Below, piece by piece: positions 23,338 through 34,286 of a stretch of 64,000 bases of DNA. The DNA is from Ulota crispa (Eukaryota > Streptophyta > Bryopsida > Orthotrichales > Orthotrichaceae). Made by a program: the position numbers and the translations under genes. Every line of letters starts with the position of its first letter. The first letter of the stretch is position 1. The notes beneath the pieces were generated by a model. It was not told the origin of the DNA. It was given only the letters and a program-made list of their open reading frames with translations, and did not search any database. The DNA lies in contig OY987248.1 of NCBI GenBank assembly GCA_963920765.1, positions 9,334,539-9,398,538 of the forward strand, read 5' to 3'.

Positions 23338-23958
23338 GGAAACCAAAGATTCCTTTTTATGGAAACCAAAGATTCCTTTTTATGGAAACCAAAGATTCCT
23401 TTTTATGGAAACCAAAGATTCCTTTTTATGGAAACCAAAGATTCCTTCCTATGGAAACCAAAGATTCCTTCCTATGGAAACCAAAGATTCCTTCCTATGG
23501 AAACCAAAGATTCCTTCCTATGGAAACCAAAGATTCCTTCCTATGGAAACCAAAGATTCCTTCCTATGGAAACCAAAGATTCCTTCCTATGGAAACCAAA
23601 GATTCCTTCCTATGGAAACCAAAGATTCCTTCCTATGGAAACCAAAGATTCCTTCCTATGGAAACCAAAGATTCCTTCCTATGGAAACCAAAGATTCCTT
23701 CCTATGGAAACCAAAGATTCCTTCCTATGGAAACCAAAGATTCCTTCCTATGGAAACCAAAAATTCCTTCCTATGGAAACCAAAGATTCTTTCTTATGGA
23801 AACCAAAGATTCCTTCCTATGGAAACCAAAAATTCCTTCCTATGGAAACCAAAAATTCCTTCCTATGAAAACCAAAAATTCCTTCCTATGAAAACCAAAG
23901 ATTCCTTCCTATGGAAACCAAAAATTCTTTCCTACGGAAACCAAAGATTCATTTCTAT
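23338..23958 (+). repeat. 23-bp minisatellite, 27 units
   Basis: The unit is GGAAACCAAAGATTCCTTCC plus TAT. GGAAACC (GAAAACC in a few late units) starts every 23 bases from 23338 to 23936, so 27 units follow each other without a single indel. Early units read CTTTTTAT, the central block is homogeneous CTTCCTAT, and late units carry AAAATTCC changes, a graded variant map typical of unequal exchange. Because 23 is not a multiple of three, each plus-strand frame reads the same 23-residue cycle, and none contains a stop within the array. The array lies about 190 bp upstream of the RAB5IF-type start codon. Confidence 0.97.
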
Positions 23959-24048
23959 TCCTTCCTTTCTGTTTTTCGGCTAACCCCGCCCAGTTGCTGG
24001 TCTTTCGTGGCTTCCTCTTCCATTTTGCCAGTTTGCCCGAAGAGCTTT

Positions 24049-24057
24049 TTAGGGTTT
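24049..24057 (+). promoter_or_regulatory. Telobox upstream of RAB5IF-type gene
   Basis: TTAGGGTTT lies 92 bp before the start codon. Such teloboxes are known in 5' regions of plant translation and housekeeping genes. The assignment is by motif only. Confidence 0.5.
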
Positions 24058-24148
24058 GAATCTTCGTCGCCACTCAGGCGAGCAATCCGTTGATTTGGAG
24101 CGAGGGACCCTCACCTCCTGTCGAGATCCACCGGCAAAGGCAAAAGAA

Positions 24149-24502
24149 ATGGGATCGGCCGAGCTGCAGTCCGGCGACGGCAAAGCGTTGTGGACGAAGC
24201 TACAACAGGCGGACTCATCGTGGGATCGCGACCAGCTGGGCGACGTGTTGCACTGGCTCAGGCAAGCGTTTGCGCTCGTCTTCGGCGTTTTCTTCGGGCT
24301 GATTGCCTTGACGGGCTTCCTCCCGATCATAGCCTTCCTTGCGTTATCCTCCGGGACGATGTACGCGGTTTACTCGCTCTACTTGAAACAAGATGCGGAG
24401 GATTTCGGTGGCGATGGCGCTCTTCTGCAAGAGGGCTTGTTCGCGTCCGTCACTTTGTTCTTGCTGGCTTGGACTTTGGTGTACAGTCTTGTGCATTTCT
24501 GA
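24149..24502 (+). CDS. RAB5IF: RAB5IF / C20orf24-type ER membrane protein (Rab5-interacting family)
   Basis: A single exon encodes 117 residues starting MGSAELQSGDG. The frame is open farther upstream to 24056, but 24149 is the first ATG in it, so it is taken as the start. The signature WDRDQLGDVLHWLRQ (residues 25-39) is followed by two hydrophobic segments (about 41-56 and 57-79) joined by LTGFLP. Next comes the charged KQDAEDFGGDGALLQEG stretch and a third hydrophobic segment (about 96-115) ending YSLVHF. This order, length and the DxxxFGGxxxLxxEG motif match the eukaryotic C20orf24/RAB5IF family, Arabidopsis Rab5-interacting proteins included. In animals the protein, also called OPTI, is a partner of the TMCO1 insertase in the ER translocon; the same role in plants is inferred. 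A 23-bp minisatellite lies just upstream, and a telobox is in the leader. Confidence 0.9.
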   Translation: MGSAELQSGDGKALWTKLQQADSSWDRDQLGDVLHWLRQAFALVFGVFFGLIALTGFLPIIAFLALSSGTMYAVYSLYLKQDAEDFGGDGALLQEGLFASVTLFLLAWTLVYSLVHF

Positions 24503-25068
24503 AATCGCTTCGAACTACTCACTGGTTTTTTACTTCATAGGTCGATATTTGTGGATTTTAGGGTTGCTGAGGCGAGCATGTTCAAGTGCGAGCTTTTGCA
24601 GAGTTTTTTTTTGTTTTTTGTTAGTTGGGTTTAGGGTTTAGGAAGGTAGGGAGTGTGAAAATATTGGAGTGATCAGTTGTATTGTGATGCCCTGCAAGGA
24701 GCTTGTTGACCATTGAAAAACATGAAGGCACTGCCACATTCTCTATGTTTCTCTTTCTGCTGTGTTAGACTTCTTTTTTGTATATTATTGTTCATTTTGG
24801 GATCTCTCAGATTCGCTTGTCACAGGATTTTAATACTAGGGTTCAAAAGAGATTTGTATTAATTTTCAGATTTTAAAGTAGATTTTAGGGTAGATTCTAG
24901 GGTGAGCGTTTCAGTTTTTTTTATTGTCGTTTTTTCTTAAGGTAGGGTTATGGACCATTGGCAGTAACCGATTGTTAAAAGTGCACTGTGATGCCTGCAT
25001 GGAGTTTGAAAGAATTGTATTGTTTAAGGTCACAGAGCCCTTTGTATTGCATATAGTTCTACACTGAA
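24503..25068. other. 3' flank of RAB5IF-type gene
   Basis: T-rich sequence follows the stop codon and probably contains the 3' UTR. No other gene is seen. Confidence 0.45.
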
Positions 25069-25340
25069 TATGGCATTTAGGTTACTGTAACAATTAGGTT
25101 GCCTTAATCTAGAAAGCTACCTCGTGACCCCATCACTTGGCCACTTAGAGGTGCATTCAACTCTCTAAATATTTGGATTTCACATGATTTATGTCTTGAA
25201 TGCCAGTAGTTTGTTTTTTTTTAAAACTTCATTGTTGTTACCAGTTGTTTATTGCAGTAATTATTGATGAAAATTACTGTAGAATCAATAAATATTTATA
25301 TAAAGTAAAATGTCAAGAAATTAGTGTGGGGCAAGTTAAA
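25069..25340. mobile_element. MITE with CATTTAGGTT ends, copy 1
   Basis: GGCATTTAGGTT through TGTGGGGCAAGTT matches the better bounded copy at 31319-31611 over its full length (TTGCCTTA, CACTTGGCCA, TTGGATTTCACATGATTTA blocks). Confidence 0.6.
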
Positions 25341-26156
25341 GGCTTAATCAGTGTAGAGTATTTCTGTTAAGCTCAGAAGTTGCTATGCTGAGGGAGTAGT
25401 CTCATGTCTTATTCAGGAGAATATTAATTTAAGGTGTTGAGGTTCTTTAAGCTGAGGATACAGTTGAAGTTATGATCAACGTGGTGAGAGATGTATGTTC
25501 GGTGTTCTCTTTCTGAAAATACCTGTTTCCGCCTTTCCTTGCTTTCATATCCTGACTAAGGTTGGCTGACTCTGAAGATTGTTAACATAAAGAGAAAATT
25601 TAAAATCATTTTGGTAGTATTGAATTTTGATAGCTCTGCTTCTGTCGTTAGGAGAAGGTATTTGATTTTAAGTTACGGGTATCAACATCCATGTGACAGT
25701 TCCTCATAGATTAAGGAATTCTCCCTGCTTTAGTTTCACATAATATATCAGTTACCAAAAGTCCTGTCTTTAATCCAGGATTTTAGCTTGGAACTATGTT
25801 CACCTAAGACAAAATGTGAGTATAAATGAATGTTCAACGCTAAACTCGTTGATTTCCATACTTCATCCCTATTCTTATTGCAAAACACTCCAGAAGATCG
25901 AGGGGTTAAAATGATTAAGCTCGAATACGTTTTCAATAAAATGATTGAACTCCTCTCTTACTATGTTCACAATGAGTTCTTATAGTATACTAGTCTCAAG
26001 TTTGCACCGTTAGTTTCTCATGAAATATTGTGAAGTATCGAGCAATTAGATTTTTTCAAGAACTTATGTCATTATTGAGTTAGTCCCTATACCAGCCCTA
26101 GATACTCAGGGGTTGATAATGAGTGCTGGTAGTTTTTGCAGGCATCTATTTTATTA

Positions 26157-26530
26157 AAGGGGAAATTTTTGGATACCCATGAAGTTTGCCATATTTGTAT
26201 AAGCACCCCTGGTTTTTCAAAAATTGCACAAATATCCTTGGACATTAATTTTCAGGCTTTTGTTCTATTGTGCATGTCATTTTTTTCTCCCGTGTGTGCA
26301 TGTTGCTTTTCTTCTATTGTGCATGCAACTTCTTTCTTCCTGGTCTACAAGCTGTCTCTTTTATGTTCTATTGCAATGCTTGTTTTAACATTGGTCATGA
26401 AGAAAGTAGCGTGTACAACAAAACAAATGCCTAAAAATTATGATTAAAGGAAATTTGTGCAATTTCTGAAAAGCCAATGATATCTACACAAATATGGCAA
26501 ACTTCATGGGTATCCAAAAAAAATTCCTCA
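26157..26530. mobile_element. Fold-back MITE with GGATACCCATGAAG arms
   Basis: TTTTTGGATACCCATGAAG plus TTTGCCATATTTGT on the left is mirrored by ACAAATATGGCAAA plus CTTCATGGGTATCCAAAAA on the right. The GCACAAATATCC block is mirrored too. It has no coding capacity; the open frame across it is incidental. Confidence 0.75.
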
Positions 26531-27089
26531 AATTATAAAGATTTTCTGTAGAGTTTGCAATAAATGAGTGGTTGTTTAATGGTTTGAAGTAGTTGTGAGC
26601 GACAAATTTGATATCAATCAAAAGATACTCACAACAAACATTTACTATGTCGAAACGTTCCAATAAATGAATCAGCAGGCAGAGCTGTTTAAAACGGCCT
26701 ATATTTCAAAACGGTAGCTGTACAGTACACCATCCTACTTCAAGTCAAAATGTTAGAAAGTTTGTCTCTTGTCAGTTGACTCCCGATGTGGAGCTCAAAT
26801 AAAACTCTTTCCACATCACCTCTAAAAAAACCCGGATGCTGGGAAACACAGTTTAATAGCGTTAAATTTAGCATTCTACTAATAGTGTAGTTACTATATT
26901 GTACATCATTTCTTGTTTGAAGTTTCTGCACCTTCGAATGGCAATTGTGCACAGCCAAAAATATTCACAAGGCAGTTTTGTGATGCTAAATATTTACAGA
27001 TTCGTTCAAATGCAGTGTCGTTTTTCAAAGTGCTATTGTTCTGTCGTTTATACAAACCAAAATCTACGACATAGTTCATCAGACAAGTC

Positions 27090-29781
27090 TCAGTAGTAGT
27101 TGCTGCTGCCGTAACCATAACCAGGACGGAACTCGTTGTCATAGGATCTGCCGTTGTATGGAAGAGAGTAGGAGGGTGCGTAGCCTGTCCGACCAGCGTA
27201 CGAGTAGGAGTCATCGTATGACGTGTATCTGGCTCTGTCTTGCGGTGTCAAGAATGTTGGCTGCAGAGGGTCAACATAGTTGATGATGTTTGCACTCCCC
27301 GTCACTTGACGAATAATGCTTACAATGAATCGTGGAGACAGGTTGGACGAAACAGTGACCATCTGCTCTTGAGTGTCACAAACCACGTTGAAGATACCTG
27401 CCAAACCAGGGAGGGATTCAACCCGTCAGATCATGTGCTAGAAATCCTCCGTCCAGCAACCGTCTAAAGGGCCGGATACACTCAACCTGATCTAAAAGCA
27501 TGACAGAACATGTAGAAGTTTTCCAGTACATACTGATAACTCACTGATAACAACTTATTAGGAAGACAAGGTATGTGCAATTACAAAGTGTGTCAGTAAG
27601 GTAGGAGGCTCATAAACCGACCATCTAAGGGCTGAAACTGAGTTTTGGGCAGGTAGAACTTGAAATATTTTTCAGCTTTCAAGAGGAATTGGCATCCAAC
27701 CCAAGTTGTTTCATATTTTTGGAGCTTTGTGGTATTAGTTATGAAAATTTGAAGCTGAAGTGGCATAGGGCTCTAAAACCGCCCACCTTCTCAAATGTCC
27801 ACCACTTGCACATTTTGCAAACCTATGAAAAAAAGCATGTACGGAAGGAGCACATTTCAGAGGGTGGGCGGATTTAGAGCCTAGACGGTTTATGAGCCTC
27901 CTACCTTAGAGAAGGTTCAGTAAAATCGTAAATGCATTTGAAATGTTGTCCAGAAAGGATGAGAGTATAGGGGATCTTTTGCTTACCTTCAACACCCAAA
28001 GCACGTTTAATTCTAGCAACATCGGCCATGCCATAGATAGGAGTTTTGACCGTCACATCCTGCAAATGCAAACACGCGATACTCCTCAGTGAACATAACA
28101 CGAGCTTCACAAATACACGCACACACATATATATATACACACACATCCAAGATCCCAAATCTAAGTACATGCTCAAATATGTCGCATACTGTGTATAACA
28201 TCACTCTTGAGCCAATTAGGAAGACCATCCTTTTGGAAGCCACCTTCTATAGGCTTAAATAGAGCTATTAAAATTGATGGAGGAAGTGGTGAAAATGATG
28301 GCAAAAATTCCAAGAACTACGAGAAAACGGGGAACTCATAAAAGCTAAAAACAAGTTCTAGTAGCAAAGGTTCCTGTATACAATGAATGGTAATATATTC
28401 AAAGCATGCGACTAATTATGATTTGAAATCTGACAAGAAAACGCAGCTCTTGCTATGGCTACTAAAAGTAATATACACTAAGGCTGCTAGTACGGATAAA
28501 ACCTTGCTGAAATTTTATAAGGCATCAAGAGCAATACCGGCAAGAGAGATGTTCCACGACTGTACGGTGGCACTGCATACGAGCCACTGCTCATACCGGG
28601 AGCGTAGTAAGGATCCATGTTCCTTTGTCGATTATTGAGCACCCACACAGGCTCTGGCTTGCCGTAGAACAACTGCAGATAACAAAAAGCAAGCCACATG
28701 GTCACAACAATCACTCATCACAAATGATCCAAGCTTGGAGTATCTAAACATAAAACCTACCAACGCTAAAATCGTCTTTGTCGTTCCTTAAAGAAAGCAA
28801 CCACAAACAATTTGGAAAAGAAATCACAATCTGACAATAATAAATACAGTTGTATGTGCCAACAAGAATCACAGTTGCAAGGTACAGCATAAGACACTGT
28901 TCGGGAAACATTTGAGGTCTAACTGGTTGATTTTCTTCAATTCTCCTATTGAACCAGTTTATCAAGGAACCATTCCGGTGTACTGTAATATATTTTTTTA
29001 AGATTTATAACCGGTTTTTTAGCTGTTGTATATAGATTGCAAACGATTTTTTTCCGAGTTCAACTAGCGGCCGGTTCTTCCTGGACCTTGAACCTAGCTC
29101 TTGCTAAGGTGGAAGCACCCATTGTCAACAACGTCCCATTCCCAACTAGTAGAGTGTGTCATTTCCACCATGAGCAAGGATAGGTGCTTTGGAATGCGTT
29201 TTTCTGACTTTTTCAAGGTTGAAACTACTTAAGTCATTCCACATGTTCCAAAATGAGGTAGGAAGTAACGAGCTGAAATTAATTTGGCTAATATCAGAAT
29301 TGCATACATACAGACATTGGCAATGAGTGTGGAACACTTTTCGACTCCCAAAATTCAAAATAATTTCAGTTTTACAAATAAAATTATGAAAAAATCAAAA
29401 TCCCAATATTTCTTATCTTCCTACATGGGAAAAATATTTTTTTGCCTCAAACTCTTAGTAGTTTTCTGCAGAATCGCATATGGGTGCTTCCATCTTACAC
29501 ACGCAACTCACAAAAAGACCAAAAACTACAGCCTCTTCATTGCTTAATAATGAGATTAAATTAAGAACAAAAAAACAAAAAGCAATCTGGATATTAAATG
29601 CAAAACCGGCCTTCTCGCCTAAAAACGCCATGGTATCAAGAATCGGTAAATGCGTTATTCATCACTTCAGCAAAACAGAGCAGATACTAATTCGTGAATC
29701 CTCAAAAACAAGAGCAAAGATACTGTAAGGGTGAAATTATGATTGTATTGCACTAACCTCGGTCATGAAATTGGAAGCCAT
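27090..29781 (-). CDS. HMA-like fold protein without CxxC, Tyr/Gly-rich tail
   Basis: Four exons on the minus strand: 29781-29758, 28672-28538, 28059-27987 and 27397-27090. All junctions are GT-AG with matching phases (0, 0, 1), giving 179 residues. The start ACAATGGCT has a good plant context and gives MASNFMTE. Residues about 55-121 (VTVKTPIYGMADVARIKRAL to ANIINYVDP) have the spacing of a heavy-metal-associated domain, but the metal-binding CxxC loop is replaced by GMADV. The tail (about 131-179) is rich in Y, G, S and R and ends GSSNYY, so the isoprenylation CaaX box of HIPP proteins is absent. It is therefore a metal-independent HMA-like protein, perhaps a protein-interaction module; the exact role is unknown. 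Intron 3 holds a family A MITE and intron 1 a family B MITE. Exon 2 is confirmed only by phase, splice sites and composition. Confidence 0.8.
27597..27908 (+). mobile_element. Tc1/mariner-like MITE, family A, complete, in intron 3 of the HMA-like gene
   Basis: TAAGGTAGGAGGCTCATAAA at the left is mirrored by TTTATGAGCCTCCTACCTTA at the right. The 23-bp terminal repeats are perfect and each edge is TA. Related truncated copies lie at 3185, 4504 and 55697. The perfect ends suggest recent insertion. Confidence 0.88.
28115..28146. repeat. AC/AT microsatellite in intron 2
   Basis: Alternating purine-pyrimidine ACACAC, TATATATA and ACACAC runs lie inside the second intron of the HMA-like gene. Confidence 0.85.
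29105..29497. mobile_element. Tc1/mariner-like MITE with family B ends, in intron 1 of the HMA-like gene
   Basis: TAAGGTGGAAGCACCCAT at 29105 mirrors ATGGGTGCTTCCATCTTA ending at 29497, with TA at each edge. The interior differs from the 320-bp copies. Confidence 0.75.
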
Positions 29782-30261
29782 TGTGCTTGATTGGCGTGAT
29801 ACACACGAATGCAATCGAACGACAAACTTGTACCGACAAAGCTCTTCCTTCGATTGGAACACTTCGCAGTGAACTTGGAATTAGGATGCTTGCTAAGTTA
29901 CCAGCTATGGAGTTTGGGACGGAAAAGGCTGCAACGAAGAGAGTGGGAATGGTTGGAAAACTGCGCAACACGCTGGACGGGAGGGACTTTGTAAGGAAGG
30001 GCGGGGACGGGAGGGTGAGGGCTGAGGACTGAGGAGGAGGGGCTCTAGGGGGTGGTACTGGTGTGGTACCACGGAGGGTACGAATGACAAGTGGCGGTGG
30101 GAGAGTGGATGGACGGGTGTCATCCATCCGTGGCTTTCAGTACTGTACTGAATCTTGGGATTCAGACTAGGCTTTTTTTAATTTGAACGGGAATGTCCAC
30201 GTGGCAATGTGCTTCTGGAGATTGAAGTTGTGTGTTTGTACTGCAAAGATAGTTACTCTTG

Positions 30262-31027
30262 TTAACCCCTGAGCGCCCAGCCTGTGAACTGTGAAGGCGA
30301 GCTCGGGAAGGGGTACTGCCATTGGTATTAGTGTCGTCGTTAGGGGACTTAGATCCAGAGAAAATGACCGCTGAATCAAGTTTAGGACAACATTGCGGAT
30401 TACTTGGGTTGAATTACAGAGGGTTACACCATTAGGAGAAAAAGATTATAACAGTCAAACTGAGGTTGACATTGTTGGAGGGAGGAGATATTTGGGAAGC
30501 GTTCCGCTTGCAAAAGTCGGTACAAGCTGAGTAACATGTATTCACCCACGAAATTCTAGCACGGTCTTTGGGAATGGGTTTCTAGACATGCTACACATTT
30601 TCAGATTTTTCTGATGACAAATTCACCACTTCTTTGGTCAAGAATGCACTCCAGGCTTGGGGTGATACAAGCTGTCACTGGTTTCAAGGTACACCACTCA
30701 CTGACATGCTGTCGTCTCGTCCCTGTCCTCTCCCTTTGAACCAAGACCAGGACCTTCCCATCTCACGCCAAAAACTGGGCTGCAACCGGCTCTCCTTGGT
30801 AAAACCAGTCAAAATCCAAACCTATGAACGTTGTGTTGTTGCTGTAATTCCACAAAGCAACGTACAGCGACTTCATTTGCAAGTTATCCCAATACCTCTA
30901 GCTAAGTATCCCACTCTATCCCAAAGCTGTACCATCCACTAAACATGACAAATACATCCACGACCATTGAGCTTGTTTTTTTAATTCCTTGCAATAGGAT
31001 ACCGTTGGCTGGGCGCTTAGGGGTTAA
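30262..31027. mobile_element. TTAA-type (piggyBac-like) element, 0.77 kb
   Basis: TTAACCCCTGAGCGCCCAGC is mirrored by GCTGGGCGCTTAGGGGTTAA, with TTAA at 30262-30265 and 31024-31027. The right TTAA is shared with the next element. The interior is GC-richer than most copies and carries no convincing gene. Confidence 0.82.
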
Positions 31028-31267
31028 CCCTTGAGCGCCCAGCACAAGTTCATTCAAATCCAAATCCTTTGGAACTCGTTCCAATCAAATTGTCACCTAG
31101 AAAAGATCTACAAAAATTGACCATATTGGTACAGAATATAGGTCCGGAGCTCCAAGGAAAAGGACACGTCCTTTCACCATACCATTGAAAAGATTATAAT
31201 GATCAAACAAGGAAATTTTTCAAAACCAAGAGGCCATATTTTGGCCCCTTGGGCGCTCAGGGGTTAA
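31024..31267. mobile_element. TTAA-type (piggyBac-like) MITE abutting the previous element
   Basis: It starts at the shared TTAA (31024), reads CCCTTGAGCGCCCAG, and closes CTTGGGCGCTCAGGGG plus TTAA at 31264-31267. At 31021-31030 the sequence GGGTTAACCC joins the two elements head to tail with one target site between them. Confidence 0.82.
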
Positions 31268-31318
31268 TGTCTTTTTTTTTACCCTTCACCCCTAAACGTG
31301 AGGAGGGCGTAGTACACC

Positions 31319-31611
31319 AAATAGTGCATTTAGGTTGCCTCAACTATTAAGTTGCCTTACCTTGGAAAGTTACCTCATGACCCACCACTTGCCCATTTGG
31401 AAGTGCATGCAACTTTTTACATATTTAGATTTCACTTGATTTACAACTTGGATATTGCTAGTTTGTCTTTCTACAACTTTGCAATACTTGTCAAGTCTTT
31501 TAAAAAAAATTATTACTATAATTATTACTGAAAATTATTGTAGCGGCAGTAAGTATTTAAATAGTGCGGAATGTTGCAAAATTAGAATGGGGCAACCTAT
31601 ATGCACTATTT
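31319..31611. mobile_element. MITE with AAATAGTGCATTTAGG ends, copy 2
   Basis: AAATAGTGCATTTAGGTTGCC is mirrored by GGCAACCTATATGCACTATTT. The body matches 25069-25340. Confidence 0.72.
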
Positions 31612-31818
31612 GATGTAGATACGTTGCCGTATATCTTGCATTTGCTACCAATAAGAAATTTTAACTTGGGATCTCAAATAGCTCATTAGAACCGCGTTTA
31701 TCTATATTTCAACTTCTTTTGTTGATCTCAAATGTAGTAGAGGTGTAAACCCATACCAAATACAAGAAAAATATCCCGTATTGTACTGGTCGCAAATGGC
31801 CTTTTTGACGTTTAAGGG

Positions 31819-32196
31819 TTAAATGCCGAGGAGGACCAAAAAAACGTCCTCTTGCTTTGGAAAAAAAAGTTATGTATGACAAAAAAAATATCCATATCAT
31901 TTGATTTTTTTGCAAAAGTGATTATAAGCACATGGTCCGTCGTGGAAGGCAAAAGTATATCTCATTAGATGCACTCATGGTTTTAGGTAACCCAAATTGT
32001 GAGAAGATTAAGAGACATGGTATTAGGCCCCATGCTGCCCTTCTTACAATTTTCACAAGGACATCGCGCATTGTTAACTTTAACAACTTTTGAAAACAAT
32101 ATTATAATGACCAGGCACTTTCCAAACCACTGCGCAATACTGGAGAACACCATACACGGGCTGGTCACAGTGACTAGCTTGACGCTTAAGGATTAA
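31819..32196. mobile_element. TTAA-type (piggyBac-like) MITE, about 380 bp
   Basis: It is flanked by TTAA (31819-31822 and 32193-32196). The body (CATGCTGCCCTTCTTACAAT block) is homologous along its length to 44052-44435. The left CCC is deleted here, and the preceding GACGTTTAAGGG is the right end of another member. Confidence 0.65.
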
Positions 32197-32934
32197 GAAC
32201 ACACAAATCTCACATTGAACTCAATGATTTTAACATCTTGTTTGTGGGGCCAAGGTGAAAATGCCTTAAGTTTTTACATGCCAAAATGATTGAGTTTAGA
32301 AATTTACCGTTGGAAAAGAGAAGAAAGTTTAGGAATTTTTAATTTGTGTTTGAATTTAGAAACCTCAATTTGATTTAGGAGCAAAGTGAGTAAATGTACA
32401 TGATCATCTCCAAAATAGGGGCAAATTCTTATCATTATCCTTGTTTGTAAGTAACAAAGCTCTTTTACCATGGCCTTACAAACAAGGTGTTAGAGTCATT
32501 TAGCCTAGCAAGAAGTTTAGTGAAATCTATGTTTTTAAACATCTTTAGGATCTTTATTGTCTTAATTATGTGGTTCTCAACATTAAATAAGTGTGAATAG
32601 GTCTAATATAAATGAAAGTTTGATCAATTTGTCAATTCACATACATGTTGTTATTTTGAGTTGGGTTTCTAATAAATATGTGGAGAACTATGTTAACTCA
32701 TGTCCAAAAGAGCAACACAAATTAAGAGTTTGTTGAAAATGGTTCAATACTCTAAACTTCATTGACCAAGATGGCAAATGTTGTTCTTGATGACTCCATA
32801 AGGAAACAGTTCTTATAAAAAACCAATGGTCTTCTTTCCACAAGGGATTTGTCGGTTCCCATGTACATGACAATAAGGTTATTTCATCCCATCATAGTTG
32901 GGGGTATTATTGGGTGGTATGCATTTTGTCAATG
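32197..32934. other. Intergenic, nothing recognised
   Basis: AT-rich DNA without a supported gene. The part next to 32935 may be the body of the SINE-like element. Confidence 0.45.
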
Positions 32935-33006
32935 CCTGGGTTTGAACTCATGACCATTGCATTGGTATGCCAAATCTAAAACAATGAGCCATGGCTACAA
33001 GTGCCT
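32935..33006 (-). repeat. tRNA-like head of a possible SINE
   Basis: On the minus strand TGGCTCATTG (an A-box-like sequence, 32991-32982) and GAGTTCAAACCC (a B-box-like sequence, 32949-32938) are about 32 bases apart, the spacing of an internal RNA polymerase III promoter in a tRNA. The arms do not form a full tRNA, so a tRNA-derived SINE head is more likely than a gene. Confidence 0.35.
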
Positions 33007-33553
33007 TATAACAAGTGTACATTATAGGTTTCCAAAACATTTCTTTGCAAACATTTTGTAAATTTTCAATTCTTCAAAATAGTGCAAAAAGGTTTGAGAT
33101 TGATCTACATATTTGTTTAGGAAGTTTGAATTGAGGGTTGACAAAAGTTCCACTTAAAGGGCTGAATAAACAAATGAATCTCTATCTATATGAGTTCAAG
33201 CACATGAAATAGTAGTGTCAAGTGTACAAAAAGATACGTCTTGATAAGGACTTTTCATTAATATCAAAAATTCAAACCCCATTATTTTAAGTCCTATAAC
33301 TTACTTTGGTAGTATTGAAAAGATATTACAAATAAATGCACCCAAAGAATAAACTTTTCAAAATATGTTACGGCCCTACAAAGATGGCTTCAAAACGTAG
33401 AGATGACAAGAACAATCTTGTAAATTATCATCATTAAAAGTTGACATTGTATACTAAATGAAAAAATATATTGTGATGATTAATAAAATTGCCATACGTT
33501 ATTGGTGTTTGAAGAAGTTTCAAATTTTTTTGACAGCCAGTCAAAAGTGTTGA
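33007..33553. other. Intergenic, nothing recognised
   Basis: AT-rich DNA with no supported gene or element boundary. Confidence 0.5.
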
Positions 33554-34286
33554 TTAATCCCTAAAGGACCGTTTTCCCCTTGGAGGAAAAAAGGGAATTT
33601 GAGCCTGTACTTAATTTGGGCATGTACTTATAATTAAACTATTTTGTATGATTTTCTGAAATTTTTAGAGAAGATGGGAAATTTAAAAATATGCTTGGGT
33701 ATTTAATTTTTCCTTCACTCTGACATTGACGGAAGAAGTTATGCATTGATTTTGAAAAATGGGAGAGAGCGGGTAGCCCAAAAACTTTTTTAAAAATTGC
33801 ATTTAAAAAATATATATACATGGGAAATTGGTTCTTTAGATTTACATATATGTGGGAAGCTTAGCATTCAATTTTGATTGATGAGATGAAAGTTATGAGA
33901 AGTTTTAGTATGGGGGTAGGTATGGAGTCTCTCAAAACCATACCTACCCACAAACTAAAACGTCTCATAACTTTCATCTCATCAATCAAAATTGACTAAT
34001 TCAAAGCTTTGTACGTATATGTAAATCTAAAGAACCAATTTCCAATTTTTTGTTTTTAAAAAAGGAAATTTTTAAAAAACTTTTTTAGTTTGCCCGTCCA
34101 CCTTGGTTTTCCAAAATTCATGCATAACTTCTTTAATAAATGTTGGAAAGAAAAAAAAATTACATGCTCACACAAGTCTTTAAATTCCCATCTTCCATAA
34201 AAGTTTCAAAAAAGTAGTTTAACTATAAGTACGCGTCTAAAATTCCATTTGTCCCCAGCCGGGACATTTGATCTTTTAGGAGTTGC
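33554..34286. mobile_element. TTAA-type (piggyBac-like) element with palindromic centre
   Basis: The left end is TTAATCCCTAAAGGACC. The right end (GATCTTTTAGGAGTTGC) is degenerate. The central part folds back almost perfectly around 33945: TGATTGATGAGATGAAAG on the left is mirrored by CTTTCATCTCATCAATCA on the right. These blocks are the family core also seen at 7770 and 44800. Confidence 0.6.

Noticed and set aside
23338-23958. CRISPR array
   Set aside because: Units are contiguous with no unique spacers, and the host is a eukaryote.
23180-23983. 267-codon open frame over the 23-bp array as a repeat protein gene
   Set aside because: The frame is open only because the repeat unit lacks stops in every plus-strand frame. 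The part before 23336 has no ATG, and no non-repeat domain accompanies it.
26136-26447. 103-codon hydrophobic membrane protein
   Set aside because: The frame lies within a fold-back MITE, and its hydrophobicity follows from T-rich DNA.
29753-30127. Proline-rich minus-strand protein upstream of the HMA-like gene
   Set aside because: It is in a different frame from exon 1 and reads CT-rich leader or promoter DNA.
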